Assembly (NCBI GenBank): GCA_945787595.1
Contig: CALZJV010000119.1
Coordinates: 8,932-26,392 of the forward strand
DNA length: 17,461 nucleotides
Direction: 5' to 3'
Source of the DNA: an uncultured Desulfobacterales bacterium
GTDB lineage: Bacteria > Desulfobacterota > Desulfobacteria > Desulfobacterales > JAFDCJ01
The position numbers and the translations under genes were made by a program. Under the pieces are notes generated by a model that saw only the letters and a list, made by a program, of their open reading frames with translations, did no database searches and was not told where the DNA came from. Every line of letters begins with the position of its first letter. The stretch's first letter is position 1. Shown here in pieces: positions 7,672-14,780 of this stretch.

Positions 7672-8613
7672 CTAACCCTGGTGGAAGCAATCTCCGTAAA
7701 TAATTTTTTTGCGGGTACCGTCCGCTAATTCCAACACCAGCGCACCGTCTTGTTCCACATCGACCGCCAGGCCTTCGGATACCTCCTGGTGGGTAACGAT
7801 TTTGACTTGTCGGTTCAATGTAACAGTATACTTTTTCCATTCTGAAATGACATTTTCAAATTCTTCTTTTTGTAGGCACTTTTGAAATTCATCCAGAAAT
7901 CGGGCCAACAGCATTTTCTTTGAAATTTCCCGGCCGGTGATCTTCTTCAATGATGATGCCCCTGGTTCAACTTCTGATGGGTCGTTGTTGACGTTAATGC
8001 CCATACCGATGCTGATGAAAAGAACCCGATCTGTTTCGGCCTCAAGCTCGGAGAGCATCCCCGATATTTTGCGACCATCAACCAAAATGTCATTGGGCCA
8101 TTTGACGGCGGCATCAATTTGAAACGTTTCGCGCAATACGCGCGCAAGCGTCAACGAGGCTAGAAAATTCACCCTGGAGCTCAACCCCACCGGAATGTCC
8201 GGGCGCAGCACGATGGTAAAGTAAAGACCGCCGTCATCCGATAACCACTGCCGCTTCAATCTCCCCCGGCCTTTGATCTGCCGACCGGCGACGACCACTG
8301 TAAAATCAGAGCAGTTTTTTCTTGCCAGCTCTTTGGCGGTATCCATAGTTGAAGACACTTCCGGATAGTACAAAATGTTGAAATCGCGATCGTCAAATTC
8401 CCAGGGAAAAGGGATATCGGGCGAGTCGATCAGCCGGTATCCATTGGGGGTTGACATAATATGATAGCCGAGTTCCTGCAATTTGTGGATGTGCTTCCAG
8501 ACAGATACCCTCGAAATTCCCAGGACTGTACTGAGTTGCTCCCCGGAAATAATTTCCTTTTGCGACCTGAGTTCTTTAAGCAATTGCCCTTTTTTAGATG
8601 GATTGTTATTCAT
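7672..8613 (-). CDS. birA: Bifunctional biotin-protein ligase / biotin repressor (BirA)
   Basis: This 313-aa enzyme makes biotinoyl-AMP, transfers biotin to carboxylase carrier domains, and represses biotin genes when loaded with biotinoyl-AMP. An N-terminal winged helix (about 8-62; LSTVLGISRVSVWKHIHKL) is present, so this is the repressor-type form. The catalytic domain contains GRGRLKRQW (115-123), the adenylate-binding loop, and KWPNDI (171-176) with the lysine at 182 in GRKISGML. The C-terminal SH3-like domain (about 265-313) ends in GTRKKIIYGDCFHQG. Length is typical of bifunctional BirA. The ATG at 8613 sits next to a probable BirA operator, suggesting autoregulation. The biotin transporter lies downstream on the same strand. 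Confidence 0.95.
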   Translation of the reverse strand: MNNNPSKKGQLLKELRSQKEIISGEQLSTVLGISRVSVWKHIHKLQELGYHIMSTPNGYRLIDSPDIPFPWEFDDRDFNILYYPEVSSTMDTAKELARKNCSDFTVVVAGRQIKGRGRLKRQWLSDDGGLYFTIVLRPDIPVGLSSRVNFLASLTLARVLRETFQIDAAVKWPNDILVDGRKISGMLSELEAETDRVLFISIGMGINVNNDPSEVEPGASSLKKITGREISKKMLLARFLDEFQKCLQKEEFENVISEWKKYTVTLNRQVKIVTHQEVSEGLAVDVEQDGALVLELADGTRKKIIYGDCFHQG

Positions 8614-8645
8614 TGGTTAACCCTAAAAGGCGTTATAGTTAACGA
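8614..8645 (-). promoter_or_regulatory. Probable BirA operator (two half-sites, 14-nt spacer)
   Basis: On the + strand, TGGTTAACC (8614-8622) and AGTTAACGA (8637-8645) are separated by 14 nt. This is close to the known BirA box, inverted half-sites of the TTGTTAACC / GGTTAACAA type with a 14-15-nt spacer; I count one mismatch in the left half and two in the right, with both GTTAAC cores intact. It lies immediately before the birA start codon and overlaps the likely -10 region. Confidence 0.7.
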
Positions 8646-8664
8646 AACAATTCATAAATGTCAA
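8636..8664 (-). promoter_or_regulatory. Candidate birA promoter
   Basis: On the minus strand a perfect TTGACA (8664-8659) is followed after 17 nt by TAACTA (8641-8636), a weak -10. The -10 lies within the right half of the BirA operator, the arrangement expected for direct repression. The -35 is good and the -10 poor. Confidence 0.4.
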
Positions 8665-8811
8665 CCGTAATTTTTTTATGGCCAAGGCATGCCTGTCAGA
8701 AGCCGGAATGGGCTAAATCCTTGAGTACAGATAATTTAATATCAAATCATCCTTTCTATGATTGTCCTTGTCCTCCTAACCACCGATAGTATTAATAATG
8801 ATTAGTTAGCG

Positions 8812-8903
8812 CAGGCAAAGCGCTGAGCTATGTTCGAATTGACCTAAGATTTCAACCCCAAAGTAAAAAATCAATATTGACAATAACGCCAGCTTTCGTT
8901 GTC
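8812..8903 (+). repeat. Element-end repeat, copy on the 5' side of the kinase
   Basis: This matches copy 1 at CAGGCAAA, GTGAGCTATG-like CTGAGCTATG, CCTAAGATTTCAACCCC, and ATATTGACA followed by a CCAGCTTTCG block. No transposase tail precedes it here, so only the terminus remains. With the copy at 11957-12036 it brackets the hybrid kinase and the Hpt remnant in direct orientation. Confidence 0.5.
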
Positions 8904-8999
8904 CGGATGATCATCGTTTCCGTTTAATGCAAGCCTCAATATGTTGGGCTGCCTTGTCCCGTCGTAGCTCGTTGAGCGAAGTCGGACCTGTCGTGGCGT

Positions 9000-9027
9000 G
9001 GCTTCAGCGAAGACGGAAGCTGAAGCC
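9000..9027. repeat. Perfect 9-bp hairpin
   Basis: GGCTTCAGC and GCTGAAGCC pair perfectly around a 10-nt loop. A related GCTGAAGCC occurs alone near 1750, also a short distance after an element-end repeat, so it may belong to the same dispersed sequence. Confidence 0.45.
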
Positions 9028-9085
9028 GATAAATAATTAGCCATTTTCACTTGATTCTCCCTGAAAAAGCAATATCTTATCTTCA

Positions 9086-11563
9086 ATGAAAAAACCAATC
9101 TACATTTTTGTTACTATACTGGCATCCGTCTTTATGGCAGAATTTTTGATCATGATAGTTCTGTCTCTATTGCCGCCACTGACCCTATATAAAAAAGCAT
9201 TTCTCGACGCATTCTTGTTGTCCGTTGTTGCTTACCCCATCCTTTTTCTGCTTGTTGTTCGACCGTTAAAGCGACATATCGCGGAGCGCTATCGAGCCGA
9301 GACACGTTTCGAGCAAATAGCAGAGAATGCGCAAGAGTGGATTTGGGAGGTGGACGCCAAAGGATTATACCTGTATGCAAGTCCGGTTGTGGAGCGGATA
9401 CTTGGCTACACACCCGCAGAAATTGTCGGCAAGAAACATTTCTATGACCTGTTTCATCCCAACAAGCGGGAAGAATTCAAAGAAGCGGCATTCAAAGTGT
9501 TCGCCCAAAAACACCCTTTTCGCGGGTTCACCAATCGGAATGTGCACAAGGAAGGGCATGATGTTTGGCTCTCGACCAGCGGTGTTCCTGTGAGCGATGA
9601 CAAGGGCAACCTCTTAGGGTACCGTGGTGCAGATACTGACATCACCGAGCGCCGGGAGAAAGAAGAGACCATTAGGATATCCGAGCAAAAGTACCGAAAA
9701 CTGTTTGAAGAGGCGCTCGATGGGATCGCCTTGGCGGACGCGACAACAGGCGAACTCATTGATTGTAACGAGGCGCTTTCGCGACTTGTTGGGAGAAAAA
9801 AGTCGGAACTTATTGGGAAATCGCAAACGATCCTTCATCCACCACGCCGAACACGAAGTAAGTTTTCTGAAACGTTTGAGCAGCACCTTGGTAACCAGGA
9901 GGGGCAAGTGGTAGAAACACAGGTCATTACCAAGGCAGGTGACATGAAGGAGGTTGCCATCAAGGCCAACCTTTTCGAACTGCGCAGCAGAAAGGTCTTG
10001 CAGGGCATATTTCGAGACATCACCGAGCGCAAGCGGGCGGAGGAGGAGCGAAGCCGCCTGGTCACTGCGGTGGAGCAGGCCGGAGAGATGATCATCGTCA
10101 CGGACACCGATGGCATCGTCCAGTTCGTGAACCCAGCCTTCGAAGCGGTGACCGGCTACAGCCGTGAGGAAGCCATTGACCGTCATATCGAAGCGCTGGT
10201 CAAGGGTGGTGAGTATGATGAGATGCTTCATCGGCATCTGTCTGAAACCCTGGGGAGGGGCGAAATCTGGCGCGGGCGTTTTACGGGCCGGAAGAAGGAC
10301 GGGTCTCTGTACCTGGCCGACAGCACGATCTCGCCCGTGCGCGACGCGGCCGGCGACATCGTCAGCTACGTGAGGGTCGAGCGTGACCTCACGGATCAGC
10401 TGGCGCTGGAAGCCAAGGTTCAGCAGGCCCAGAAGCTGGAAAGCCTGGGTTTGCTGGCCGGGGGGATCGCCCACGACTTCAACAATCTGATGATGGGGAT
10501 CCTTGGCAACGCAGATCTCGCGCTGATGGACCTGCCACCGGAGGCGTCTGGAAGATACTACATCAAAGAAATTGAGACCGCGGCGGAGCGGGTAGCTAAG
10601 CTCACAAACCAGATGCTCGCCTACTCCGGCAAGGGGCGATTCGTGGTCGAGCCGATCGATCTCAACCTGCTGCTGGAGGAGATGAAGCAACTGCAGCAGA
10701 CGGTGATTTCGAAGAAAGCCACCCTGCAGTTTCATTTGGCTCAGAACCTGCCGGCGCTCGAAGCCGACGCCGGCCAGGTCCGTCAGGTGGTGATGAACCT
10801 GATCACGAATGCCTCGGAGGCGATCGGGGATAGCAACGGCGCCATCGGCGTGACGACCGGTGTGGTGGAAGCGGACCGGACATCTCTCTCGGGAAGCTAC
10901 CTCAACGAAGACGTCCCGCAGGGGCGCTATGTCTACCTAGAGGTCTCGGACACCGGCTCGGGGATGGATGCAAAAACCCAGGAGAAGATCTTCGATCCCT
11001 TCTTCACCACCAAGTTCACAGGACGGGGATTGGGACTGGCCGCGGTTTTGGGCATCGTGCGAGGGCATAGGGGGGTGATTCAGGTCTCCAGCGATCCGGG
11101 ACGGGGCAGCACCTTCAAGATCCTCTTTCCGTGCGTCGGGGACCTGGCCGTTGTGCGGGAGGAGCAAGCCATCATGGTGGAAAGTGCCGGGCCGGGGGCC
11201 ACGATCCTCGTCGTCGACGACGATGAGGCCGTGCGGGACGTGCTGAAACTGATGCTGGAAGCAGCCGGCTACAGGGTGCTGACCGCCGCGGACGGGCGGG
11301 AGGGTGTCAGCGTTTTCCGGCAGCACTGTGAAGAAATTTCCCTTGTGCTCCTGGACATGACCATGCCGCACATGGACGGTAAGGAGGCCTTTCGTGAGAT
11401 GCGCTTGATCCGGTCGGACGTGTGGGTGATCCTGTCGAGCGGCTACAACGAGCTGGACGCGACGAGACAGTTCGCCGACAATGGACTGACCGGTTTCATC
11501 CAAAAGCCGTACCGATCCTCCACATTGCTCACAAAGATTCAGGAAGGCCCCAGGCAGGCATGA
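9086..11563 (+). CDS. Membrane hybrid histidine kinase, 3 PAS domains + receiver
   Basis: An 825-aa sensor kinase. Two N-terminal membrane helices (about 5-29 and 39-59) have only a short outer loop, so sensing is probably through the cytoplasmic PAS domains: PAS1 about 72-190, PAS2 about 200-317, PAS3 about 322-438. PAS1 and PAS2 end in DITER-type PAC motifs. The phosphorylated histidine is H463 in GIAHDFNNL. The ATPase domain has N571/N575 in MNLITNASEAI, DTGSGMD (622-628) and the GRGLGLA lid. A receiver domain (about 705-822) has the acidic cluster at 711-713, phospho-acceptor D757 in LLDMTMPHMDG, S784 and K807. Sampled 60-nt lines are 43% and 50% GC before about 10010 and 63% after, so the gene looks recombinant. 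No DNA-binding domain or adjacent response regulator is visible, and a broken Hpt follows. The ligand is unknown. Confidence 0.92.
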   Translation: MKKPIYIFVTILASVFMAEFLIMIVLSLLPPLTLYKKAFLDAFLLSVVAYPILFLLVVRPLKRHIAERYRAETRFEQIAENAQEWIWEVDAKGLYLYASPVVERILGYTPAEIVGKKHFYDLFHPNKREEFKEAAFKVFAQKHPFRGFTNRNVHKEGHDVWLSTSGVPVSDDKGNLLGYRGADTDITERREKEETIRISEQKYRKLFEEALDGIALADATTGELIDCNEALSRLVGRKKSELIGKSQTILHPPRRTRSKFSETFEQHLGNQEGQVVETQVITKAGDMKEVAIKANLFELRSRKVLQGIFRDITERKRAEEERSRLVTAVEQAGEMIIVTDTDGIVQFVNPAFEAVTGYSREEAIDRHIEALVKGGEYDEMLHRHLSETLGRGEIWRGRFTGRKKDGSLYLADSTISPVRDAAGDIVSYVRVERDLTDQLALEAKVQQAQKLESLGLLAGGIAHDFNNLMMGILGNADLALMDLPPEASGRYYIKEIETAAERVAKLTNQMLAYSGKGRFVVEPIDLNLLLEEMKQLQQTVISKKATLQFHLAQNLPALEADAGQVRQVVMNLITNASEAIGDSNGAIGVTTGVVEADRTSLSGSYLNEDVPQGRYVYLEVSDTGSGMDAKTQEKIFDPFFTTKFTGRGLGLAAVLGIVRGHRGVIQVSSDPGRGSTFKILFPCVGDLAVVREEQAIMVESAGPGATILVVDDDEAVRDVLKLMLEAAGYRVLTAADGREGVSVFRQHCEEISLVLLDMTMPHMDGKEAFREMRLIRSDVWVILSSGYNELDATRQFADNGLTGFIQKPYRSSTLLTKIQEGPRQA

Positions 11564-11647
11564 CGTCGTCCCGCGCAAAGACTTTCCCATCTGGCCTCGG
11601 CATCGCTGACTTCACCCGCCTTGACCGCGCTCAGTGTGTCCACTTGA

Positions 11648-11788
11648 CAGAGGACTCACCATCCGGTGCATAACCTGAAAGGATTAGCCGGTAACCTGGC
11701 GGCTGCGGATCTTCAGACTGCCGCAGTGGAAATAGAAAAACTCATCAAGGGTGACCAACTCGTCAAAAAGATCCTCAAGGCCACCATA
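11648..11788 (+). pseudogene. Remnant of an Hpt (histidine phosphotransfer) domain
   Basis: An open frame starting after a TGA at 11645-11647 encodes HNLKGLAGNLAAADLQTAA (from 11669), followed by EIEKLIKGD. The HxLKGxxGN pattern is the phospho-histidine helix of Hpt domains as found at the C-terminus of hybrid sensor kinases. Only the middle of the domain is present. A GTG at 11666 could start it, but it would lack the first Hpt helix, and the frame runs on into a transposase-like tail ending at 11929. It is most simply the broken-off end of a hybrid kinase, possibly the original 3' end of the gene upstream. Confidence 0.55.
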
Positions 11789-11814
11789 GAAGGTGGATCG
11801 AGCACCAACCGGCT

Positions 11815-11929
11815 CCTCGTGCGAATGTGGTACATCCGCCTTTGGAGAAGTCCGCCGCCTAAAACCTTTATCATCTATGATGAGCTCCCTTCGCCCGGCG
11901 CGGATGATCCGATTGAAACCTGCCTTTAA
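11815..11929 (+). mobile_element. Second transposase C-terminal remnant
   Basis: The frame ends in PPPKTFIIYDELPSPGADDP and a short tail before the TAA at 11927-11929, matching the TFIIYDESSSPSADDY tail of the fragment at 1395-1593. Upstream of the match, the MWYIRLW stretch is only loosely similar to the other copy. It is fused in frame to the Hpt remnant, so the element appears to have inserted into or beside a kinase gene. The element-end repeat follows about 27 nt later. Confidence 0.5.
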
Positions 11930-11956
11930 AATATTACAACCGTCGACATATCTGCC

Positions 11957-12036
11957 GCAGGCGGCCTTAATCCGGCCTGAAATTCCAATACCGGCCTAAA
12001 AAGATTGATCTTGACAACCAGATCCGCTTTGGTTAT
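11957..12036 (+). repeat. Element-end repeat, copy after the Hpt remnant
   Basis: GCAGGC, GGCCTGAAATTCCAA, a CCTAAAAAGATTGATCTTGACA segment (given here in pieces: CCTAAAAAG, ATTGATC, TTGACA) and CCGCTTTGG align with the copies at 1608-1700 and 8812-8903. As at copy 1, it lies just downstream of the TFIIYDE-type tail, supporting one mobile element as the source. Confidence 0.5.
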
Positions 12037-12207
12037 CGAATGAGTATTGATTGAAACCTACAGTTTTTTATAGTCTTGACACTGTCCCGTCTTTCATTCA
12101 AACTGTATCGGAAATGCAGGTTCCTATTGTAACAAGGTTTAAAATTCCGCTCCAAACTGGTTGCCATATTCTGTGATCAACCCACATCAAGGGATCCCGC
12201 TGCCTCT
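12037..12207. other. Spacer before the DUF6599 gene
   Basis: No gene here. A perfect TTGACA lies at 12076-12081, but the hexamer 17 nt downstream (CAAACT) is a poor -10, so a promoter is only possible. An AAGGGA about 13 nt before the ATG at 12208 is the best ribosome-site candidate. Confidence 0.3.
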
Positions 12208-13119
12208 ATGATACTGATTTCTTCAACCCGACATCCCTTTCTGTGCCTGGCTATCATGATGTTGTGCCTATTGGAGTTTCCTATGAGCAAAAACTCGCAT
12301 GCGGTTACCCTGGATAAACTAAAGGCGGGTCTGCCCAAACAAGTCCTGGTCTGGTCGGCCGCAACGGATGATCGGATTTACAATTCCGAAACCATATTCG
12401 GTTATATTAACGGCGGAGCCGAGGTTTACAGGGCTTATAACATGCGCCGTTGTCTTTCCAGGCGCTATACATCTGCCGATGGACCGGCGATCGTATTGGA
12501 CATATTTGACATGGGATCATCCGGGGACGCCTACGGCGTTTTCACCCACGACCCGGAAGGAGAGGTGGTAAAGCTGGGGCAAGATGGCCGATTGCGGCCG
12601 GGTTGGCTAAATTTTTGGAAAGACCGTTTTTTTGTGTCCATTTATACGGAGGAGGAAACCGCTGTCACGTCGCTGGGAAAAATGATCGATTCTCTTATTT
12701 CAAGGCAAGGCGCCAGACCGGTAATTCTCAAGCTGCTTCCACTGCAGGGCCTGAAGCCCGAAAGCGTTCGCTATCTGCACCACCCAATTATTTTAAATTA
12801 TCACTATTATATTTCAGATGTAAATTTGTTGCATCTATCTCCAAAGACCGATGCGGTTCTGGCAAGTTACCTGCGCCATGCAGAACAGGCCCTGATTCTG
12901 CTGGTATCCTATCCTGAACCGGATGCGGCTACCAAAGCCTACAACAGCTTTTTGAAAAATTACCTATCGGATGCGGACAAAGATGGTATGGCAAAGCTGG
13001 AAAACAACAAGTGGTGTGCCGCCAAGGTTAAAGATCGACTGCTGGCGATTGTTTTGGAAGCCGATAGCCGGCAGTTGGCAGATAAACTTTTAAAAGCCGT
13101 TGAGCAGAAATATGATTGA
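12208..13119 (+). CDS. Exported DUF6599-like protein
   Basis: A 303-aa protein with a hydrophobic N-terminal stretch (about 10-26) and likely signal cleavage near residue 32 (SHA), so probably periplasmic. The region YNSETIFGYINGGAEVYRAY (about 54-73) followed by LDIFDMGSSGDAYGVFTHDP matches my recollection of the DUF6599 family; the function of that family is not established. I see no cofactor motifs and only scattered cysteines, so it is unlikely to be a redox carrier itself. The DUF362 genes and polyferredoxin follow on the same strand, but a 342-nt repeat-containing gap separates it from them. The ATG at 12208 was chosen because it supplies the signal peptide; a later ATG at about 12256 would shorten it. 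Confidence 0.75.
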   Translation: MILISSTRHPFLCLAIMMLCLLEFPMSKNSHAVTLDKLKAGLPKQVLVWSAATDDRIYNSETIFGYINGGAEVYRAYNMRRCLSRRYTSADGPAIVLDIFDMGSSGDAYGVFTHDPEGEVVKLGQDGRLRPGWLNFWKDRFFVSIYTEEETAVTSLGKMIDSLISRQGARPVILKLLPLQGLKPESVRYLHHPIILNYHYYISDVNLLHLSPKTDAVLASYLRHAEQALILLVSYPEPDAATKAYNSFLKNYLSDADKDGMAKLENNKWCAAKVKDRLLAIVLEADSRQLADKLLKAVEQKYD

Positions 13120-13137
13120 ATTTCTGATCGGCAATCA
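13113..13137 (+). terminator. Weak hairpin at the end of the DUF6599 gene
   Basis: TGATTG (overlapping the stop codon region) pairs with CAATCA, and an alternative CTGAT/ATCAG stem lies inside. There is no T-run directly after it, so termination here is doubtful. Confidence 0.22.
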
Positions 13138-13210
13138 GTTCTATTGTCACCTTGTCATAGAAAAAAATTTTATTCGAATTTAAAAAGGTGGTAATTTTAA
13201 CTGAGAAAAT

Positions 13211-13411
13211 GAGCTAAAATTGTGGTATTCTGCCCGTCGAGAGCCTCTGGGTCGAACGATCGATTTTATAAAAAAGAGATAGAGCGTAGCGTTTCCTTAA
13301 TTTTAGTCATTTTAGTCATTTTAGGTCACTTTAGGCATTCGTTTATTTAGCTATATCAGTCTGTTATAACAAGGGGCGGAAGCAAAATTAAATAAGACAA
13401 AGTAGAATTAG
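13211..13411 (+). repeat. Left arm of the inverted repeat flanking DUF362 gene 1
   Basis: It begins GAGCTAAAAT, includes GTGGTATTCTG, TATAAAAA, the exact 19-mer GATAGAGCGTAGCGTTTCC (13278-13296), a tandem tract of TTTTAGTCA-like units (13301-13341), a TATATCAGTCTGTTATA block and ends CAAAGTAGAATTAG. The same blocks in the same order occur on the opposite strand at 14507-14670. This arm has about 25-35 extra nt after GTATTCTG. It ends 51 nt before the DUF362 start codon, so it may carry the promoter. The rest of the spacer (13120-13210 and 13412-13461) holds nothing I can identify beyond a GGAG ribosome site. Confidence 0.8.
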
Positions 13412-13461
13412 CAAATCCACTATTAGACGAATCAACCAAAAAGTCACTGGAGATTGATCCC

Positions 13462-14361
13462 ATGAAAGAATCAAAGCGAGTCATCACCCGCAGAGATTTC
13501 ATTCGCACCAGCTCCTACATGGCCATGGGAAGCCTCATCACCCTGCCGTTGGTCGGCCGTGCCGCCGCTACTAAAACCGATAAAAGCCGGGTGGTGCTGA
13601 TCCGCGACAAGAATGTCGTCGATGGAACCGGGGCTTTGCAGCCGGGAAATCTGGCCAATATGATGGATCAGGCCATGATAACGCTTTTCAATACCGCTAG
13701 TGCCGCTGCGGCCTGGCAGCAGTTGTTTGGCCCGCCGGATGTCGTTGGGATTAAAAGCAACGTCTGGGCCCGGTTGCCGACCCCCCGAGACCTGGAGAAC
13801 ATCCTTCAGGATCGCCTGGTGGCTGCCGGTGTCAAATCGCAGAACATATCCGTCACGGATCGCGGCGTGCGCCAAAACCCAATTTTCAAAAATTCTACGG
13901 CCCTGATTAATGTGCGGCCCATGCGAACCCACCACTGGTCGGGTTTGGGTACATTGCTTAAAAATTACATCATGTTTGCTTCTCAGCCCTGGATGTACCA
14001 CGGAAACGCCTGTGAAACCCTGGGAGCGATTTGGCAAAAATCTTCTGTGAAAGACAAAACCCGGCTCAACATACTGGTAATGATTACCCCGCTTTTTCAC
14101 GGTGTGGGTCCGCACCATTACAGCAAAAGCTACATCTGGCCTTACTGCGGCCTGGTCGTCAGTACCGATCCTGTGGCTGCGGATGCCACCGGCGCTGGCA
14201 TTATCCAGGCCAAGCGCAATGAATATTTCGGCAAAGAGCGGCCCATCAGTCCTCGGCCTCTGCATATCGAAGCAGCCGATACCAGATATGGACTCGGCAA
14301 CAGCCACCCGGCAAAGATCGATTTAATCAAGCTGGGGTGGGACGAGGGGGTGCTTATTTAG
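13462..14361 (+). CDS. Tat-exported DUF362 protein 1
   Basis: A 299-aa protein with a twin-arginine signal (TRRDFIR, R10-R11) and a hydrophobic stretch to about 35, so exported folded, probably with or near a metal cofactor. The mature part contains DVVGIKSN, a VTDRGVR segment, HHWSGLGTLLKN, and STDPVAAD (234-241), the conserved DxVAxDA block of DUF362. It has no CxxC cluster motif, unlike DUF362 proteins fused to ferredoxin domains. The family's biochemical role is not established. A GGAG lies about 11 nt before the ATG. The gene is bracketed by inverted repeat arms, and its codons look intact. Confidence 0.85.
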   Translation: MKESKRVITRRDFIRTSSYMAMGSLITLPLVGRAAATKTDKSRVVLIRDKNVVDGTGALQPGNLANMMDQAMITLFNTASAAAAWQQLFGPPDVVGIKSNVWARLPTPRDLENILQDRLVAAGVKSQNISVTDRGVRQNPIFKNSTALINVRPMRTHHWSGLGTLLKNYIMFASQPWMYHGNACETLGAIWQKSSVKDKTRLNILVMITPLFHGVGPHHYSKSYIWPYCGLVVSTDPVAADATGAGIIQAKRNEYFGKERPISPRPLHIEAADTRYGLGNSHPAKIDLIKLGWDEGVLI

Positions 14362-14780
14362 GTCTGAGATAGTTTGCCGAAGTCCAGCAACCTGATTCGG
14401 CTGGATTCTAGCGGTATGGAATTCGGATTTCGGAATGTGGAATTCGGAGATTTAAATCTGAAGGTAAGCGGCAATCGCATCTTTCGCGGCAACAATTATG
14501 TGTTAACTAATTCTACTTTGCTAAATTTGTTTTTACTTCAGCCTCTTGCTATAACAAGCTGATATTGCAAAATAAACAAATGACTAAAGTGACCTAAAGT
14601 GCCTAAAATTATGGAAACGCTACGCTCTATCTGTTTTTATAAAATTAACAGAATACCATAATTTTAGCTCATTCTTGTCCGCCGTTACTTTGGAGGATTA
14701 GTTCATTTTAAATTTTAGCTCATTTCTTTAAAAAAAATTACAATCTACTGAAATTATAATATAATATTAGAGGTCAAATT
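14362..14780. other. Spacer between the two DUF362 genes
   Basis: There is no gene. A CCAGC/GCTGG stem (about 14381-14401) follows the DUF362-1 stop without a T-run. GGAATTCGG-type units lie at 14417-14446, like those in the bioY-bioM spacer. The right inverted-repeat arm (14507-14670) comes next. A second short ATTTTAGCTCATT at about 14712 repeats the arm's outer end. AGAGGT about 9 nt before 14781 is the ribosome site of the next gene. Confidence 0.5.
14507..14670 (-). repeat. Right arm of the inverted repeat flanking DUF362 gene 1
   Basis: This is the reverse-complement counterpart of 13211-13411: CTAATTCTACTTTG at its left, GGAAACGCTACGCTCTATC at 14613-14631 and ATTTTAGCTC at its right end. 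It is shorter than the left arm, lacking the block after GTATTCTG. Divergence between the arms shows they are not a very recent duplication. Confidence 0.8.

Larger units (their letters stand above)
8665..9085. other. Intergenic region between birA and the hybrid kinase
   Basis: There is no gene in this divergent spacer. It holds the second element-end repeat (8812-8903) and a GC-rich hairpin (9000-9027). The short frames crossing it on the minus strand lack protein character. I saw no clear promoter for the kinase; a TTGACA at 8877-8882, within the repeat, is the only good -35 candidate and has no convincing -10. Confidence 0.5.

Noticed and set aside
8871..9098. 75-codon minus-strand frame upstream of the kinase
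   Set aside because: It consists of repeat and hairpin DNA and overlaps the kinase start; no protein features.
9614..10735. 373-codon open frame antisense to the hybrid kinase
   Set aside because: It mirrors a strongly supported kinase with all its motifs; the antisense translation has no domain character and is a by-product of high GC.
10937..11590. 217-codon antisense frame over the kinase ATPase and receiver region
   Set aside because: Same reason: low-complexity His/Gly/Pro-rich translation opposite conserved motifs.
13301..13341. TTTTAGTCA-like tandem units as a CRISPR array
   Set aside because: Units are about 9-10 nt, degenerate and without spacers; there are no cas genes.
13471..14307. 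278-codon antisense frame over DUF362 gene 1
   Set aside because: The sense strand has the Tat signal and DUF362 blocks; the antisense product has none and starts inside the gene.
13211..14670. Inverted arms as terminal repeats of an insertion sequence carrying DUF362
   Set aside because: Nothing between the arms resembles a transposase, and I saw no target-site duplication; kept only as an inverted repeat.
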